Below, in pieces: positions 26,541 to 38,232 of a stretch of 64,000 bases of DNA. The first letter of the stretch is position 1; each line of letters opens with the position of its first letter. The stretch comes from Rostrohypoxylon terebratum (taxonomy: Eukaryota; Ascomycota; Sordariomycetes; Xylariales; Hypoxylaceae): positions 1,054,001-1,118,000 of the forward strand of contig MU385855.1 of the NCBI GenBank assembly GCA_022497145.1, written 5' to 3'. Under the pieces are notes generated by a model that did not search any database, was not told the origin of the DNA, and saw only the letters and a program-made list of their open reading frames with translations. The translations under genes and the position numbers were made by a program.

Positions 26541-26841
26541 CACACATTTACACACTCGTCTTTTATTTCGAACCCGACTATACTTGCGAGTACTGGCCCG
26601 ACCGGCACTTCAATTCAGAGTCTCTTCGCTTAAGTGCTACAGTCGAGCCAGGTCAATATCGACCCACCTCGCCGTCACCTGTCAATTGCGATCGACGCCT
26701 AGTCCGACCCAATTGCCTATTGATTTGTCGCCCAACACGGCGTCCCAACCCGCGCGTCAACCACCTCCCGTCTCCTCTTGCTGACGGCTCGAGAGACGCC
26801 CTGAAATATACCATTTTGCGACCGACACCGATTCGTCCAAC

Positions 26842-28333
26842 ATGGCGCAAAACCGCCCAACAGCGGCTTTCAATACTCTCCGCATGGGAGGTAAGCTATA
26901 TCCATCCCTTCTGTCGCCTCTTGTGGTAATATATTTGATAAACCGTACTAAGACAGGATGCAGAGGTCATTCGTGAGAAGGTCCAAGATGGAGTAACCGG
27001 AGAGACGAGGGATCTTCAATATACCCAATGTAAGATCGTTGGAAACGGTTCTTTTGGTGTCGTCTTCCAAACGAAGCTTTCGCCGTCGGGGGAAGATGCC
27101 GCCATCAAACGTGTGCTGCAGGACAAGCGGTTCAAGGTTAGTAATGCTGTCAAATTGTGGGGGCACGTAATCGTTCGTTCATTTGCTAATCGCCGGCTGC
27201 AGAACCGTGAGCTCCAGATTATGCGTATCGTTAGACATCCCAACATCGTACAGCTGAAAGCTTTCTATTACTCTAACGGGGACCGGGTAAGTGGACATGC
27301 TGGCTGCCTTACTAGTGGGATCGCTGACTTAACGTTCAAAGAAGGATGAAGTCTATCTAAACTTGGTGCAAGAATTCGTACCCGAGACCGTCTATCGAGC
27401 CTCACGATTCTTCAACAAGATGAAGTCAACCATGCCTATCCTTGAGGTGAAGCTTTACATCTATCAACTCTTCCGAGCCTTGGCCTACATCCATTCACAA
27501 GGAATCTGCCACCGTGACATCAAGCCGCAGAACCTTCTACTAGACCCGAACACCGGAGTGCTCAAGCTATGCGATTTCGGGAGCGCAAAGATCTTGGTTG
27601 AGAATGAGCCGAACGTTTCGTACATTTGCTCTAGGTACTACAGAGCACCTGAACTTATCTTCGGCGCTACCAATTATACTACCAAAATCGGTCAGTACTA
27701 GGTCCCGCTCATATTTGATGAATGTTGACTTATGTTATTTGTAGATGTTTGGTCGACTGGTTGTGTTATGGCAGAATTAATGCTAGGTCAACCCCTTTTC
27801 CCCGGAGAGTCCGGCATCGACCAATTGGTAGAGATTATTAAGGTATTGGGAACTCCGACTCGCGAACAAATCCGCACTATGAATCCGAACTACATGGAGC
27901 ATAAATTCCCGCAGATTAAGCCTCACCCGTTCAGTAAGGTGTTCCGTAGGGCGGATGCAAACGCTCTGGATTTGATAGCGAAGTTGCTCGAATATACGCC
28001 TACGGAGCGTCTTGGCGCCATCGACGCCATGGTCCACTCGTTCTTCGACGAACTACGCGACCCCAGTACGAAGCTCCCAGATTCCCGACACTCAAGCGGC
28101 CAATTAAGGGACTTACCGAATCTATTCGACTTCTCACGACATGGTGGGTTTCATCTACTCTCTTGCTCTGTATAGTCACTAACCACTCGACCTGCTTAGA
28201 ATTATCCATTGCACCACAACTAAACCACAAACTGGTTCCTTCCCACGTGAAGCCCGTCTTAGTGAGTCGCGGTCTCGACATAGATAATTTCACGCCAATG
28301 ACGAAACAAGAGATGATGGCCAAGCTGGACTGA
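26842..28333 (+). CDS. gsk3: Glycogen synthase kinase-3 (GSK-3), 395 aa
   Basis: Ser/Thr protein kinase of the GSK-3/shaggy family (yeast Rim11/Mck1/Mrk1), acting in development, stress and carbon signalling. Six exons join in frame: 26842-26890, 26964-27136, 27203-27286, 27342-27690, 27745-28143 and 28200-28333. Kinase motifs are complete: glycine loop GNGSFG (43-48), VAIK-type lysine K65 in AAIKR, catalytic HRDIKPQN (159-166), DFG (180-182), activation-loop Tyr196 in [13 protein letters not shown], and [11 protein letters not shown] from 219. Arg200 of SRYYRAPE and the neighbouring pocket match the primed-substrate site of the family. The first exon supplies [16 protein letters not shown]. 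The acceptor GCAG at 26963 is the only nearby one that keeps the frame open. Confidence 0.98.
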
Positions 28334-30006
28334 AGATCGGTCTCCGCTTACGCTCTCGTTTCACGTATGTATGCATTATCGCCCGGGATTTCGCTACAAC
28401 ATTCACTCACTGGCTGGGCCTGTAAATGGCTTTAACTTATCGGGTCGCCGTTCAGTGGAATCCTCCCGTCGACTGAAAAGGGCGATTTCTCGACGACCTC
28501 GGCGTGCTTTTTAGCGTAAAGCATGGTGGAATTAAAGGACAATCCAATGTACAGTTTGAGAGGGCTCGGTTCTCCATAAATTTGGCGTGCTATGGGAATT
28601 TCCGAGGCGTCGTAGAAGTTTTCGAGAATCCATGTTACACGGTTCTGGTTTCTCAAACGTGGCAGCAAGGGACGACTGCTTCAATATCCAGGAGTACTGA
28701 CTGGAGGATGGCACGCAACGGGCGTTCTTAGACTTCTCCTATGCATGACCGAGACGGCATTTGCTTTTATTTGTGTTGTTCGATAACTCGCTTATTCCTT
28801 GTGGTGAGGGTGACCACAAGGAGGCTGGATCCCCCGTACGTGGCCTCCGGGATATTCCCTACAGATGTTAAAGGTAGGGAGGCACAATGGCGTATATGTT
28901 ATTCTATGAGTAGCGGGTTTGCGGAGTGGTAGTGAAACCGGCAGTTGGGCGAACGATGGGATATGATGTTGAAACCGGCAAGCTTCGCCGTCCACGCAGC
29001 AATGGGCATTAGGAACGGGACAAGTTTATGGAAACTCGGCATGACTTCTAAAAGATTTCTTTTTCATTTCTTCCCTCGCAAGACGGCCCTTGATGTGCGT
29101 CGCGACGTGTGGGGAGATGGTTAACCAAAAAGGAGGACCGGGTTTTCTACTGAGACGTCAAGGAAAAGGGGACTGCCGCGATTGCAGCACACAGTGATGA
29201 AAGACCTTGCTACTTGGCCTAAGAGAAAGATCGGATGTCAAGACCTTACTTCTTTCCCTCCATATGAGACGTTTAATGCGTAGGAATGTACTGATGCCTG
29301 TGATTCCTCTATTACTTATCATGACTGCAACAGAATACCAGGCGCAAGCCTTCCCTATTTCCAATCCTTCTATTCTTTCTTTGCTCTCTGGAGGCACATA
29401 TCCTGTGTCGCCATGCCTTCTCGTGGCGTGATAACGAGTGAGACAGCGTCTCAGAACCTCTGGAGAATGAGACACGTGATTAGCCAGTATTGCCTTTCGC
29501 AAAGAGCCTTCTAATTATGTTTTGCAATTGTCTGCGTAGATCCAAAACTAGTGAGACAACTGCCGGTAACTTATACCTGAATACTAGAGCGGGCGTAAGA
29601 ACAAATGAAACTCGAGTTGGTAAAATCAATTAATCGTTCCAAATCCCAAATTTAGTCCACTAACCCTACCTAGTAGTAGGACCTAGGACCTAGGACCTAT
29701 GTAGGACCTAGCCTTCATAAGTTTTGAGGTAATAGGTACCTACTACGTAGCAGTAGCTTCTTTGATAGAATCATATGTACTATGGTACAAGTACCATGGT
29801 AGGTACCCGCTTTTTGTAAGTCTGGAGCACGATAAGATAGGAAGGTCCGTGCCTACCTTTTTGCGCGTTGCGTGTCAGTCACGACCACTCATAAGCACAT
29901 CAGCTGGAAAGCTACCTTCTTTACTTAAAGCTAAAAGCTACTACTCGAATCACCATTTCTGTAAACTCTACCATCCATTGACATCGTGTTTCTTCGTCAA
30001 TGCAAA
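28334..30006. other. Intergenic between GSK-3 and cbc1
   Basis: Tandem genes are separated by 1.7 kb. The interval holds the GSK-3 3' UTR and the cbc1 promoter. Frames at 28432-28668 (-) and 29158-29502 (-) show no family motif. A CCTAGG cluster lies at 29666-29750, a few hundred bases before the cbc1 start. Confidence 0.55.
29666..29750. repeat. GGACCTA/CCTAGG cluster upstream of cbc1
   Basis: The unit GGACCTA is repeated four times with slight change between TAGTAGTA and TAGGTACC ends. It lies about 260 bp upstream of the cbc1 start. Confidence 0.8.
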
Positions 30007-32535
30007 ATGGCAGACAATGATCGCAAACAATCTGGTGGCGGTTATAATAACCGTAAACGTCGATACAGAGGTAAGAAGATAGATGCCGTCGCATTCAGCC
30101 TTACATTTCCGCTTGGGAGAATTTATACCAATAATATATTCATTAGAGGATGATGATTACGACCGCCGACCACAACGCCGACGATATGACGCGCCGCTCC
30201 CCGTCCGAATACGCAAACAACTCTTGGGTCTAGCCGAATCACCTGTACGACGCTGGCATGAGGAAGTTCAATCCATCGCCCATGTCGTCGCTGACAACTA
30301 CGAGGATCAGGAGCTTCGCACAAGCTTCCTAGAGCTAGTGCCACAGTTGCTTATAGAACAGCCCCTCAAGACTCCATTTGTAGCAGCTGTCGTACTGGTT
30401 ATAAACTCTCTTAAGCCCGATATCCTGAGTGATCTTCTTGCTCGAGTCACCGTTGCGACGGAGGAGAAGATCAAGGTAGGTGAATGGCGCGATGTGAAGC
30501 TGTACCTGAAATTTTTGGCATGTCTGCAAAGCTGCTTGGAAGGTGATGGATTATTTCCACTCCTCGAGGAGCTGTTTAACCGAGCTGGAGACCTCCAGAC
30601 CGCAAGCTCTGACGATGTAAGCATATACATGTCGCTCGCTATCTATCTTAGGTATATTGACACTTTTGCAGACAATTGGAACAGAACTTGTCAAGATCAT
30701 CCTCCTTACCATCCCGTATATCATGGCAACGTCGTCTACTCAGTGGCAACAAAAGGCGGCTGAGCTCATGGACAAAACGGATGTTATCGCTTCCGAACCA
30801 CACGCACTGCAGGTGCTAATCGACCCGTACCATCCAGAAGACGGAAAGGAGAGTCCGACCGCAAACATGAGTCTGATTGGGCTTTTGCAAAAGCAGCTTC
30901 AGAATGAGGCAATGAACGGCTGGGAGCTTTCTTGCCTACCGCGACCGTGGCAGATGCCTCCGGAGGAGGTTGAACAGCAAGAGAAGCTTGACAATGCACA
31001 GAAGCATGCTTTGCCGACTATTTCAATTCCGGAGAACGTCGTGGCGGGTCCTCGTCCATTATTCCCGGAAATTTACTTCTCGGTCTACCTAAACCAAGAA
31101 ATTGAATCTGTTCCTCCTGTCAGCAATATCGCATCGTCGTTGATTCGAGACGCTCTTCTCGATACTATTAACATCCTAGACTTCAACCGCGGTGTTACGG
31201 CACGTTTCCTGATTGACGTAGATTGTTATTTCGCCCCCGGCACATTCGTTAAGCGCGCAACGCCATTCGACCGTCTTAGAGATGTAGAAGGAGATCGGTC
31301 AACATGGAAACCAGAGGATGTCGCTGTCGATGCCGTCTTTTCGCAGCTGTTTGCACTTCCGACGCCGGAACACAAGCTCGTATACTATCACTCCGTCCTT
31401 ACCGAAGCCTGCAAAATTGCCCCCGCCGCGGTTGCCCCAAGCCTGGGTCGAGCTATCCGATACTCATACCAGAATATTCACCAACTCGACTTGGAATTGT
31501 GCAACCGATTTCTAGACTGGTTCACCCATCATCTTAGCAATTTCGGCTTTATGTGGAAGTGGACGGAGTGGGTGGAAGATGTCAGTCTTCCCGATATGGA
31601 TCCGCGCAAGTCATTTATTCTCGGTGCTTTGGATAAAGAAATTCGTCTGAGTTTCGCCCAGCGAATTAAAGGAACCCTCCCCGAGCCTTATCAAGCCCTC
31701 ATTGGCCCCGAAAAGGAGCAGGATACACCGGAATTCAAGTACAATGACGATCGTAAGTTCAAGCTCTCTGCTTAAATCGGGCGATTTTCTGATTAAACTT
31801 TTAGGCACGCCGTTTGCTGCTGAGGGCAGAGAAATTGCCGCTCTTCTGAAGCGCAAAGCTCCTGATGAGGAGATCCAGCCCATCATTGACCGAATTCACT
31901 CTGCTGCTCTTGATCAGTCCGTTGACGCCTTTGTTTCTAGCACTGACGTCTTCATGACGGCAGTATGCTGGGTGGGCTCGAAGTCGCTCTCTCACGTTCT
32001 CGCATGCATCGAGCGTACTAAGGATAGGCTTCTTGATGCTGGAGCGGCTTCAGAGGCTGCTAGAGCACAAATCATCACCGCTGTCGTAGCTTACTGGTCC
32101 GCTCACCCAGGTGTAGCCATTACTATCATTGAGAAGCTACTCAATTATTCGATTATCACGCCTGGGGCAGTCATTGAGTGGGCGCTGGTCGGCGACCGTG
32201 CGGGTCCATATGGTCAAGCCCTCGGCAAAGCTTGGGTGTTTGAGCTGGTGTTTAACACCGTAGTCAAAGTCACCGGCCGCCTCAGACAGGTAGTGAGCAG
32301 CGGCACAAGCGATGGCGTAGAGGAAGAAGTAGCCAGCATGCGTGACCTATTCAAGAATATGGAGGATGTCCTGGTCAGCTGGGCGGAAGGCACTAAGGAC
32401 CAGATTATGGACCCCATGGAATCCGATGGAGGGGAGGATCTCGTGAAGCGCTGGGGTGCGCGATGGCTCCGAGTCTTCAGACGTAGGTCTGCTATCGAGG
32501 AGACGTTCCTGCTCGAGAACAAACTCGCTTCGTGA
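30007..32535 (+). CDS. cbc1: Nuclear cap-binding complex large subunit Cbc1 (NCBP1/CBP80), 781 aa
   Basis: Large subunit of the nuclear cap-binding complex. It supports binding of the m7G cap by Cbc2 and links capping to splicing, 3' processing and export. Four exons: 30007-30070, 30147-30616, 30672-31752 and 31805-32535 (782 codons, all junctions in frame). The first exon encodes a basic Arg/Gly/Asn-rich start. The acidic and Arg-rich EDDDYDRRPQRRRYD follows, then a helical MIF4G-type region with RTSFLELVPQLLIEQP and PFVAAVVLVINSLKP. The middle and C-terminal helical domains contain FRTSFL-like and FNRGVTARFLIDVDCYFAPGT (here FNRGVTARFLI and DVDCYFAPGT), GRAIRYSYQNIHQLDLELCN, FLDWFTHHLSNFGFMWKW, and a tail that ends ETFLLENKLAS. 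It converges with flx1, 412 bp away. Confidence 0.93.
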
Positions 32536-32947
32536 AGGAAATGTAAGATAATGCGGGCTAAGGGGGTCTCATGAACTCGGCGTTAGCAGAAAAATGATTT
32601 TCAAGTTTGACGTTGGGGTACCAAAAGGGTTTCTCGATCGCACTCCGTCGGCCTTGTATAAAATAGACTAGGTAATTGATTTACATATTGGCCTGAATGA
32701 TAGTCAAATGTTGAGGCGTGGTCAAGCTACTATTATCCTAATATAACACAACGTTGTATTAGGGAAGATAGGCTCCAACGGTAATTATAACCAGCAGTAT
32801 AGCTAATTAGAGCTATGCCATAACAATACACAGGTAATGAGACAAGTTGGGATTGGGATGGGTATCTCAGAGTACACAGACGTTACTCTCACTATCTAGG
32901 TACATGAAGCGAACGAAACTAGCGGCATCGCCCGTGTCCAAACCATA
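32536..32947. other. Convergent 3' intergenic region
   Basis: These 412 bases between the cbc1 and flx1 stop codons are AT-rich and should hold both 3' UTRs. Nothing else is visible. Confidence 0.6.
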
Positions 32948-34086
32948 CTAAGGTGTCGTCCATCGCGGTAAGTAAAACTTCATGTTCTCGTACACCAAAA
33001 ACGTAACCCATGTGGCGGGCAAGACCCTCACGACGCCGGGCACGATGCCGCGGTAAAAGCCGCGCCACCCTTCCTCCTTCCAAGTCCTCCCGACGACACC
33101 GCGGATGCCCCGCCCAAACCGAGCGTCGGCGTCGTAGTTCTGTAGCCGGCTCCGGATCACCTGGTATGGGTACGTGACAGCGCCGGCGACTAGCTTCGCG
33201 ACGCTAGAGATAGCTACCGTGGCTTCATTGCTTATCCGCTGCCCCTCGCTCGAGCTTGGTTGGTAGCCCCGGGGATCAGGGGAGGGGGCCCGCGCGCGGC
33301 GCGAGAAGTACAACCGCTTCAAGGGATCGTACACGGCGAACTGGACGGCGCCGTGGGCTACGCCGAATAGGCTTATGCCGAGCCCGCGGTAGAAGCCGCG
33401 CCAGCCTTCGTCGTGGAACAGCTGCGCGGCGCCGGAGCGGAGGTCCGGGTAGGCCCCGGCGGAACCGCGGTCGGAGGATAACATGCGCGTTTTAAGCACC
33501 CAGAGAGGGTTGGTTAGGACTTGCGTCACGACGCCTGCGCTCGCCGAGGCTAGGAAGTAGTCCTGTGGCGAAAGAGGGGGGGAGGTGCCATCCGCGGAGA
33601 GGGGCTTGAGAGAGAGGAGGCCCCGCTCGGCCCATGCCTTGAAGAAGAAGAAGGAGGCCCAGCTCGAGGCGTTTCCGAGGAGGTTCGGCGTCAGGCCCCG
33701 GTAGAGCGAAGCGATGGGATGCGGGGTCTGAATAAGCGTCCGGATTAGGGAGAGCGTTGTTAGGGGTGTTGAGGACGCGCGTTGGTGAACTAGGGGTTGT
33801 TAGTAGTCTGGGATGTGAGATTGAGGTTGCAAGATAGCGCCGGGTAAGAGTCCCCGCAGGATCAAACTCGGCTAGAATTCAAGTCGAATTTGAGCTTCGA
33901 GTCCTAGTCTTACACCCATCCCTACCCGCGGCTCCCTTGCACTTTAGGTCTCAGGGGTATCTCACTTTGCATCCGGGTCTTAACTATATCCAGCGGATGG
34001 ACAACGAGGGTCGCTATGGAACCCGCGGAAAGACCAGCGATGGTCTCAACGGTGGCGGGAGAAAGACCCGCATGATTTTGTGTCAT
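32948..34086 (-). CDS. flx1: Mitochondrial carrier, Flx1/SLC25A32-like, 320 aa
   Basis: Inner-membrane carrier of the SLC25 family, predicted to move FAD (yeast Flx1) or folate (animal SLC25A32). Two exons, 33966-34086 and 32948-33789, give 321 codons, the family's usual length. All three repeat signatures are present: HPLDIVKTR (30-38), NPLWVLKTR (134-142) and YPYQVIRSR (247-255). Each repeat has its second motif, YRGLTPNLLG, FYRGLGISLFG and FYRGIVPGVVR. The aromatic PLWVLKTR in repeat two, which replaces the usual P-x-D/E-x-x-K/R, marks the FAD/folate/pyrimidine/NAD branch. TYPYQVIRSRLQ in repeat three fits Flx1 best, so the substrate is inferred from family and not proved. A hydrophilic insert rich in Pro and Ser lies between TM4 and TM5. 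The coding sequence is notably more GC-rich than its neighbours. Confidence 0.88.
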
Positions 34087-34589
34087 AGAGGTTTCTTTGA
34101 GATAACACTAAGTCACATGCTAGGGCCGAGTTAGGATGTTAAAGACATGTATCTCCAAAAGTAAAGTTTCTGTTGATGGAATTTTGTGATTATGTAATAT
34201 TTGATATCGATTTCCGCTGCTTATGTCATACAAGATGACCTCATTGACGCTAAGTAGGTACCTAGTACGGAGTGCGGACCGCAATTAGCCGAGGTTTGTA
34301 GTCGTCTTACCTGCATAAGGAGGGTTTGCGTCATAAATCATATACTTGCATTGCAGAGCTAAGCACAATTATACATAAATGCAACTCCGGGAGTCTACGT
34401 GCGTCTCGGTGCGTCTCGATCCATCAGATCCATCATCAAGCCCGAACTGGTTCAAGGTTTTTAACGGAGACTCCCATACTTAGATGAAGTTTGGTTTTGA
34501 TGCTTGTAGCCTTAGTCTATACAAAAACGACAAAAAACGACGTCCGATTACCTTTTTTAATCATAATCATTCTGTGGTAATTTGCCAAA
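34087..34589. other. Divergent intergenic region between flx1 and urm1
   Basis: These 503 bases must hold both promoters. A TAGGTACCTAG motif lies at about 34255-34265. No other gene is visible. Confidence 0.55.
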
Positions 34590-35373
34590 ATGTCTATCAC
34601 AACACAGTCGACTTCAGCCGGAGTCCAGGAAATTCCACAAATCCAAATCCAACCCCAAGATCAAGATCAAGGTCAATGTCAAGGTCAAGATCACGATCAT
34701 GATCAAATCCAAGTCCCAAAGTTGTCGATCGTTGCCGAGTTCACGTATGTGGCTCCCCCCATCCAGTTCACCCTCACCCCTACCCCTGAAGCCAAGTCTA
34801 GATTCATTTTTTTACAAAGAAAAAGGTGACAGAGATTTAGTCCTGCAAGTCGGTATCTATCATGTAGCACTTTTCTAACAACGGTCTAGAGGTGGCCTTG
34901 AAATGCTATTTTCAGACCAGCGTCGGCATTCGCTATCTATACCAGCTTCTAATAAGGAGGGCAAGCCGGTAACAATCGCTGATCTGATCGATTACCTATG
35001 CGAGAACACGATGAAAGACAGCCGGAAAGAGCTCTTCGTGCTCGAAGATCACCTGTATGTTCTTGCTCCACCCCCTTCGTGCCCTATTCTACCCGACCTG
35101 CGACCATGTTGAGCTTCTATACACAGTCCCTCTCCCGTTTTTGTCCGGGAACAATCGTGTACAATGCATTGTAGAGTGCAGAGTGCATTCCACAGTGCAT
35201 TCGACAACCCACCAGGGTGCATAGGTAGTAAGCCTTGCTAATACGGTAACTACAGACGACCTGGTATCCTTGTCTTGATCAACGACGCCGACTGGGAGCT
35301 AGAGGGTGAAGAGGCTTACGAAATTCAGGCAGGGGATAACATCCTATTCGTCTCTACGCTACATGGCGGATAA
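34590..35373 (+). CDS. urm1: Ubiquitin-related modifier Urm1, 145 aa, with N-terminal extension
   Basis: Sulfur carrier for 2-thiolation of wobble uridine 34 in tRNA, and a protein modifier (urmylation). Three exons: 34590-34744, 34890-35054 and 35256-35373. The conserved core begins at [15 protein letters not shown] (45-59). It continues with [34 protein letters not shown] and ends FVSTLHGG, the C-terminal Gly-Gly that is adenylated and thiocarboxylated. Urm1 is normally about 100-110 residues. Here the core is preceded by about 44 residues, of which 15-42 are a Gln/Asp/Ile/His low-complexity tract ([13 protein letters not shown] and QDHDHDQIQ) encoded by decaying hexamers of the AAGATC/CAAGGT type. 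There is no in-frame ATG closer to the core, so the extension should be translated. It diverges from flx1. Confidence 0.95.
34632..34715 (+). repeat. Degenerate hexamer repeat inside urm1 exon 1
   Basis: Copies of CAAGAT, CAAGGT, CAATGT and CACGAT follow each other in frame and encode the QD/QG/HD dipeptides of the Urm1 extension. The six-base period preserves the reading frame on expansion by single units. Confidence 0.85.
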
Positions 35374-38232
35374 AGACGCACTCTGCTGGACGCCCTATGG
35401 ACGCCCACACCACACCGCTTTTCAAACTATTGATAGCGGCCGTTGTATTCGTCATAAGTGCATTACCTCCCCGAGAAGCAGCGAAGTGTGAAGTGGGAGG
35501 GAGCCTGGAGCCTCTTGGGTACTTCGAATGGGATCTAAGTCACGTAGGCCGGTCTCATTTGACATCTACGCCTGCCTACTTAGCTCCTCAACGACAGAGC
35601 TTCCTATCCTACCCCGCCCTTATGCATGTGAAACAGTGTCAATCACCCCCAACCGGGTCCTATCCCGCTGCTGGGAAATGACAAGCCGACTATGCGGCTA
35701 ACACGGTCGACCTGTCATGCTGCAATGCCTCCCACGATCGGGTGTCCTCTGCGCCGTAAACATAAATCCCGGAACCGTGGCCGTGCTCGTAATAAACCAG
35801 ATCTGTCATTTTGAATCCAAGCCCCAAGCGTTCGTCTCAAGCTGCTTACGATGATCACCCACTGTTTCGGGAAATATAATCCATACCCCCGTCTATATCT
35901 AATATCAATAAATACATAGATGAGAGGTGTTGTACATACCCTAGGTACCTAGGACCTGGGATATGGTTCCCTCGTGCAATCCCAACATGTGTCGAAGGGA
36001 CGAGCGTTTGTAGCATGCCTGTCTCTCCAGAGGAAACGGGCTGGCTGGTTAGCGGTGAGTAATTCGTAGGGCTTTTCCTCCCAAGTGTTTAACCCGGTGA
36101 CTGGTTAAAGATCGGTGGTCTGGATCTCCTTATTCGCCCGCATGCAGCGTGGCGTCCTAAAGCAGCTGTATGCAGCACAAACTGGCAAGGGACCCGGACT
36201 GCCAGACTGATAGGAGGGTTTTCACAAAAGAGGCGCAAATTACTCGATGGGAATTACGTTGTGAACTAATCGAATCGACCATTTTAACAGGAAGGGGGAC
36301 CATTAATAACGAATATATTACATCTTGGCGCTGGGGAGTGGTCCCTATCCACTAGCCGTGAGGCATTTGTATGTGTTTTTCCTTGCTACCTACTATGTAT
36401 GAATAAATAATAAAGAGCCACTTCATAGACCGCCCTAGTAGCCCCGAGGTTATCGTGAATGAGGATACACGTAGTACATCCTGGCTGGCCTCGTGGTGGA
36501 AATGAGGCACCGTACTATATCATCTGGCCCGTCCGGGCTTGCAGATGGCGACACTTCAGGCCGCTGGAATGAACTCCGGACCCCTGGAGAGCGAGGTCAT
36601 CTTACCCAAAATCTCCGGGATAATTGGCTGCCCGTTTGGGAGGACGCGGATAGCTGCCGCAATAAAACGCTCGCTGTCAGGTTTTTGACAGTCCATTTTA
36701 TATTGATTCAACTGAGACAAGTTCGTAAACACTGTGAGCACAACATTATTGGGGGTAAAAAAATGTCACCTCAAACGGCGGAAAATCGGTGATAATAATT
36801 GGTATTTGTAATAATAAAAGATTTTTAAGGACTAAGCTACCACTCGAAATATAGGGTGAAGCCCTCTTTCGTCTCGCAAAAGACAGGATAGATTCAAATA
36901 AATCTTGCTCCAAAGAAAATTACAGAAATAATGCGACTCGATGAATAGCTCCCTACAAACTCCGCCCTGGTTTGCACCTCCGGAAGGTCTAGTAACCTTA
37001 TGATGCAAGAATCTGGTATCTCCCACTCCCCATGGCACTATGCATTTGCAAAAACAGTGGTATTTCCCAACCCAGGTCCTCGGGTTTCTTTTTTCGTTTC
37101 GATGCGCCGCAGGTTCTCTCGTACCTGATTTGGTAAAGCAAAAAAAAAAAAAAAAACAGTCCGAGGAGTGTGTATAATATGTGAGTCCACGGTGTGCGCG
37201 ATAGTAGAACAAAAAACAAACCCACACCGTCAAAAGCTTAGGTATCAACCGCCGATGCGTTGTTCTCGTCCACCAGATTATGCATCCATTCCCGTATGTG
37301 CCCGCTCCGCCCTTTTTCCCACCAACCAACCCTAACTCACTAACTAACTAGCCTCTTAGTAAATTCCTTTCTCCGGGCTCGCCTCTCTCTCGGCTCGCCC
37401 TCGTTGGCCCAGCTTGTGGTAGCGTGGCGTGGCGTAAGGTAGCTAGCTTGACCCGTTGCGTAACATGAATGTAGATGTAGATAACCGAACCGAACCAAGA
37501 TCGAGTGCAACCCGCCCGATGAAACATGACAACGCTCTGTAGTAACCCTCCTGACTCCCCCCTAAAACCCGGGGGGGGACGAAACACAAAACCTATTACG
37601 ACACGACTTAAACGGGAGACTTTTTGAGGGACGGGAAACAACGGGGAAAGGAGATTAGAACGCCGCAATTGTGAAATCAGTGGTGTGGTTGTATGGTCCC
37701 GCGGTTGACAAACGGCGGAATGAGATAGGAAAGGCTCTCCTGGCAAAAAAGTCCTGACCCTTGGTTCCATCCCATTTGGCGAAGATCGCCCTTCCTTGAT
37801 CGACCATCGATGCCCTGACTGTAGTATCGCGGGAAACAACTTTTTTCTTCCTTCTTTCTTTTTTTTTTCTTAATTTGGGTTAATGATAGCCTCTCTTTGG
37901 TTCGTTCTAGTTCTGTGGGCCCGGTATGTTTGGCTGGGCCTCTCTGAATGGAGATTTTTATGAAGAAGACCGAGCGAGGAAGAGTTTGATAATTTGATGG
38001 GCCTCGCTTGAATGAAACAATTTGTGGTATCTTGAATTGCAAAAGAACACCGCCCAAGACTGGTATATATGTGCGTGAAATGCAATATGTTGGCTGTCAC
38101 GCGACTCTAGCTAGTATCCGCGAGTTATTATATCTGTTCTTGTATGTATAGGTATGGGTCGTAATAGTCGTAATTGTTGTCCGTGTACTTGTATCTCTAC
38201 AACACCACTTCTGTCTGCATCAATTTGTACCT
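35374..38232. other. Intergenic between urm1 and the zinc-finger gene
   Basis: This is a convergent interval of 2.9 kb. The first part is urm1 3' flank, with a CCTAGG motif pair at 35939-35957. The right part, about 37-38.2 kb, is rich in A/T homopolymers on the minus sense and is probably the long 3' UTR of the zinc-finger gene, including a 17-base A run at 37140-37156. Frames at 36832-37329 and 37348-37839 (-) have no family motif. Confidence 0.5.
37140..37156. repeat. 17-base poly-A run
   Basis: An uninterrupted run of seventeen A residues on the plus strand (T on the gene strand of the nearby zinc-finger gene). Confidence 0.95.

Larger units (their letters stand above)
25371..26841 (+). 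promoter_or_regulatory. Long pyrimidine-rich 5' region of the GSK-3 gene
   Basis: About 1.4 kb upstream of the GSK-3 start is strikingly C/T-rich on the plus strand, unlike the DNA before it. It resembles a long fungal 5' leader plus core promoter. It contains several tandem repeats, two short upstream ORFs and a consensus donor AAG|GTGAGT at 25907 that may open a 5' UTR intron. A possible acceptor is GCTGCAG ending at 26329. The transcription start is not known, so how much of this is leader and how much promoter is inference. Confidence 0.45.
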
